Positions 62,413 to 64,000 of a stretch of DNA of 64,000 nt are shown here, in pieces. The stretch spans positions 62,001 to 126,000 of the forward strand of contig QHRU01000036.1 in the NCBI GenBank assembly GCA_003220225.1, read 5' to 3'. Position 1 is the first letter of the stretch; each line of letters opens with the position of its first letter. Source of the DNA: Candidatus Rokuibacteriota bacterium. Lineage in GTDB: Bacteria > Methylomirabilota > Methylomirabilia > Rokubacteriales > CSP1-6. The notes beneath the pieces were generated by a model. That model was not told where the DNA came from. It did not search any database and saw only the letters and a list, made by a program, of their open reading frames with translations. A program made the translations under genes and the position numbers.

Positions 62413-63311
62413 GCGCGCCCGACCTCCGACTCGCCCCCATGGCCGGCGTGACCAACGCGCCGTTCCGGCTCGTCGCCCGCGAGTGCGGCGCCGGCCGGCT
62501 CACCAGCGAGGAGATCGACGCCCGCGCGCTCGTGCGCGACAACGCGCGCACGGTGGCCCTCACCGCGTACCTGCCCGAGGAGCGGCCCCTCGCGATGCAA
62601 TTGCTCGGCGAGGACCCCGACCTGCTCGCCGAGGCGGCGCGCCGGCTGGAGACCGCGGGGGCGGACGGGATCGACCTCAACATGGGCTGCCCGGTGGCGA
62701 AGGTCGTCGCCAAGGGGCAGGGCGCGGCCCTGATGCGCGACCCGCTCCGGGCCGCCGTGATCTTCCGCACGCTGCGCAAGGCGGTCGCGGGAGCGTTCAC
62801 CATCAAGATCCGCGGGGGCTGGGACGACCGCACCGTGAACGCGCCGGAGATCGCGCGGCTCGCCGAGAGCGAGGGCGTGGACGGCGTCACCGTGCACCCG
62901 CGCACGCGCAGCCAGCAGTACACGGGGCGCGCGCCGTGGGACGTGATCGCGGACGTGGTCGACGCCGTGCGCATTCCGGTCGTCGGCAACGGCGACGTGA
63001 GCTCGGTGGACGACGCGCGCGCGATGGTCGCCGCCACCGGCTGCGCCTCGGTCATGATCGGACGCGGCGCCCTCGGCCGGCCGTGGATCTTCCGGGGCGT
63101 GGACGTGCCGCGGGACGCGCGCGCGACGATCATCCGGCGCCACTGCGCGCTGATCGAGGCGCACCTGCCCGAGCGCGCGGCGCTCGTCCAGCTCAAGAAG
63201 CATCTCGCGTGGTACTCCGACGGCCTGCCGTTCGCGGCGCGCTCGCGCCCGGCCATCTTCGCCGCGCGCACGCCCGCCGAGGTCGCCGACCTGTTCTGGC
63301 GGCTCTGGTGA
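62409..63311 (+). CDS. tRNA-dihydrouridine synthase
   Basis: The product is 300 residues. LAPMAGVTNAPFRLVAREC, GIDLNMGCPVAKVVAKGQGA (active-site Cys) and KIRGGW, VHPRTRSQQYTG and GNGDVSSV give a complete FMN-binding Dus barrel, nearest to DusB. It reduces uridine in the D-loop of tRNA. The Dus C-terminal tRNA-binding domain is short. A housekeeping gene in the middle of unrelated neighbours. Confidence 0.93.
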   Translation: MSAPDLRLAPMAGVTNAPFRLVARECGAGRLTSEEIDARALVRDNARTVALTAYLPEERPLAMQLLGEDPDLLAEAARRLETAGADGIDLNMGCPVAKVVAKGQGAALMRDPLRAAVIFRTLRKAVAGAFTIKIRGGWDDRTVNAPEIARLAESEGVDGVTVHPRTRSQQYTGRAPWDVIADVVDAVRIPVVGNGDVSSVDDARAMVAATGCASVMIGRGALGRPWIFRGVDVPRDARATIIRRHCALIEAHLPERAALVQLKKHLAWYSDGLPFAARSRPAIFAARTPAEVADLFWRLW

Positions 63312-63757
63312 CCGGTCAGCGCTGGTTCGGCGACTTCACGGTCGGCGACCGGTTCGAGAGCCCGTCGAAGACGCTCACCGACGCGCACTTCATGTTCTTC
63401 GCCGGCATGACCGGCGACGCGCATCCCATCCACTACGACGACGAGTACGCGAAGACGACGCGCTACGGCCGCCGGCTCGCTCACGGCCTCATGCTGACCT
63501 CGCTGACGGCCGTCGGCGCCTCGACCCTGGCGCCGGTCATCGAGGCGTCGATCGTGGCCTTCGTCGAGCAGACGACGCGCTTCAGGCATCCGGCCTTCGT
63601 CGGCGACACCCTCAAGCCGCGCCACGAGGTCACGGCGCTCGAGCGCAAGCGCTCGGCCGGTCTGCTCACGCTGCGGGTGACCCTCGAGAACCAGCGTGGC
63701 GAGACCGTACTGGAGGGCGAGCACCGCTACCTGATCGCGTACCGCCCGGGCGCGTGA
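63308..63757 (+). CDS. MaoC-like (hotdog) dehydratase
   Basis: The product is 149 residues from GTG (GTGA overlap). FAGMTGDAHPIHYDDEYAK carries the hydratase Asp/His pair, with GRRLAHGLMLTSL after it. It probably hydrates an enoyl-CoA. It is unlike the other MaoC protein at 43099 apart from the motif. It overlaps the next gene by GTGA. Confidence 0.85.
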   Translation: MTGQRWFGDFTVGDRFESPSKTLTDAHFMFFAGMTGDAHPIHYDDEYAKTTRYGRRLAHGLMLTSLTAVGASTLAPVIEASIVAFVEQTTRFRHPAFVGDTLKPRHEVTALERKRSAGLLTLRVTLENQRGETVLEGEHRYLIAYRPGA

Positions 63758-64000
63758 GCCGCGCGGCCACTCTCGCCGTGGCGCTGCTGCTCGTCGCCTC
63801 GACGGCCGCCGCCGAGGAGTCGCTGCGCCTGGCCGACTTCGGCCTGAAGGGCCAGGCCGTCTTCAAGAACTTCTCGCACTTCTCCGCGGCCGCAACCGAC
63901 GATCAGACGTTCGTGGACCTCGCCCTGCTGCAGCTCGAGTGGAGCCGGCGGTTCGCCGAGTGGGGCGCGGCCAAGGCGGTCGTGGAGGCGCGCGACGACG
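63754..64000 (+). CDS. Exported protein, 3' end cut by the window
   Basis: Begins at GTG 63754. A signal peptide (ATLAVALLLVASTAAAEE) is followed by LADFGLKGQAVFKNFSHFSA. Only 82 codons are visible. An outer-membrane or periplasmic protein is likely, but no family can be named from this part. Confidence 0.55.
   Translation, partial: MSRAATLAVALLLVASTAAAEESLRLADFGLKGQAVFKNFSHFSAAATDDQTFVDLALLQLEWSRRFAEWGAAKAVVEARDD

Overview
The window is 64 kb of very GC-rich bacterial DNA with tightly packed genes. Many genes overlap by 4 bp, with the stop codon sharing bases with a GTG, ATG or TTG start. No rRNA, tRNA, CRISPR array or transposase was seen. The mix of two luciferase-like monooxygenases, many family III CoA-transferase and acyl-CoA genes, Liv/BMP/Dpp-type ABC importers and a recurring GGGGGGCC-hairpin intergenic repeat suggests an uncultivated soil bacterium of the Rokubacteria/Methylomirabilota kind. 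That placement is inference from gene content, not a phylogenetic result.

1-11.9 kb: a likely peptidoglycan-sugar salvage set (NamZ-like muramidase, cut at the left edge; NagZ; a sodium/solute symporter; a BadF-type sugar kinase) with a run of small secreted or membrane proteins, then an amino-acid permease, an Ldh-type dehydrogenase, a decayed DUF523 pseudogene and a family III CoA-transferase. 11.9-15.3 kb: heme operon hemE-hemH-hemG on the minus strand. 15.3-27.1 kb: a ThDP enzyme with a luciferase-like oxidoreductase; citrate or methylcitrate synthase, aconitase and PrpF; then unknown proteins, an acyltransferase, a creatininase-family protein with a membrane tail and an enoyl-CoA hydratase. 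27.2-29.4 kb: a four-domain signalling protein (metallo-beta-lactamase, receiver, cyclic-nucleotide-binding, GGDEF). 29.5-35.1 kb: a Liv-type importer followed by a MetE-like gene.

35.2-40.1 kb is the most unusual part. A peroxiredoxin-tail ORF is followed by a secreted TlpA/thioredoxin-like gene whose first redox cysteine codon is replaced by in-frame TGA, with a bSECIS-like hairpin just 3': a candidate selenoprotein. A cupin follows. Next come remnants of a PAS/histidine kinase, split by a segment carrying a metallo-beta-lactamase-fold gene, and then a mosaic of partial duplicates of the TlpA tail, the cupin and a CoA-transferase head. 40.1-47.9 kb: acyl-CoA genes (CoA-transferase with an internal deletion, enoyl-CoA hydratase, acyl-CoA dehydrogenase, MaoC), Dps, an HMG-CoA lyase-like enzyme, an O-methyltransferase, a second luciferase-like oxidoreductase and two exported proteins. 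48.1-53.8 kb: a cyanuric acid hydrolase/barbiturase-family enzyme with a complete nucleoside-type (BMP) importer. 54-64 kb: a VOC protein, a membrane protein, TerC, a peptide-type ABC importer without its ATPases plus a metal-dependent amidohydrolase, a methyltransferase, a Dus enzyme, a second MaoC protein and an exported protein cut at the right edge.

Two signals recur across the window: TANNNT hexamers 5-10 bases before start codons, most without a ribosome-binding site (probable leaderless mRNAs), and a family of hairpin-bearing intergenic repeats, mostly between convergent genes.
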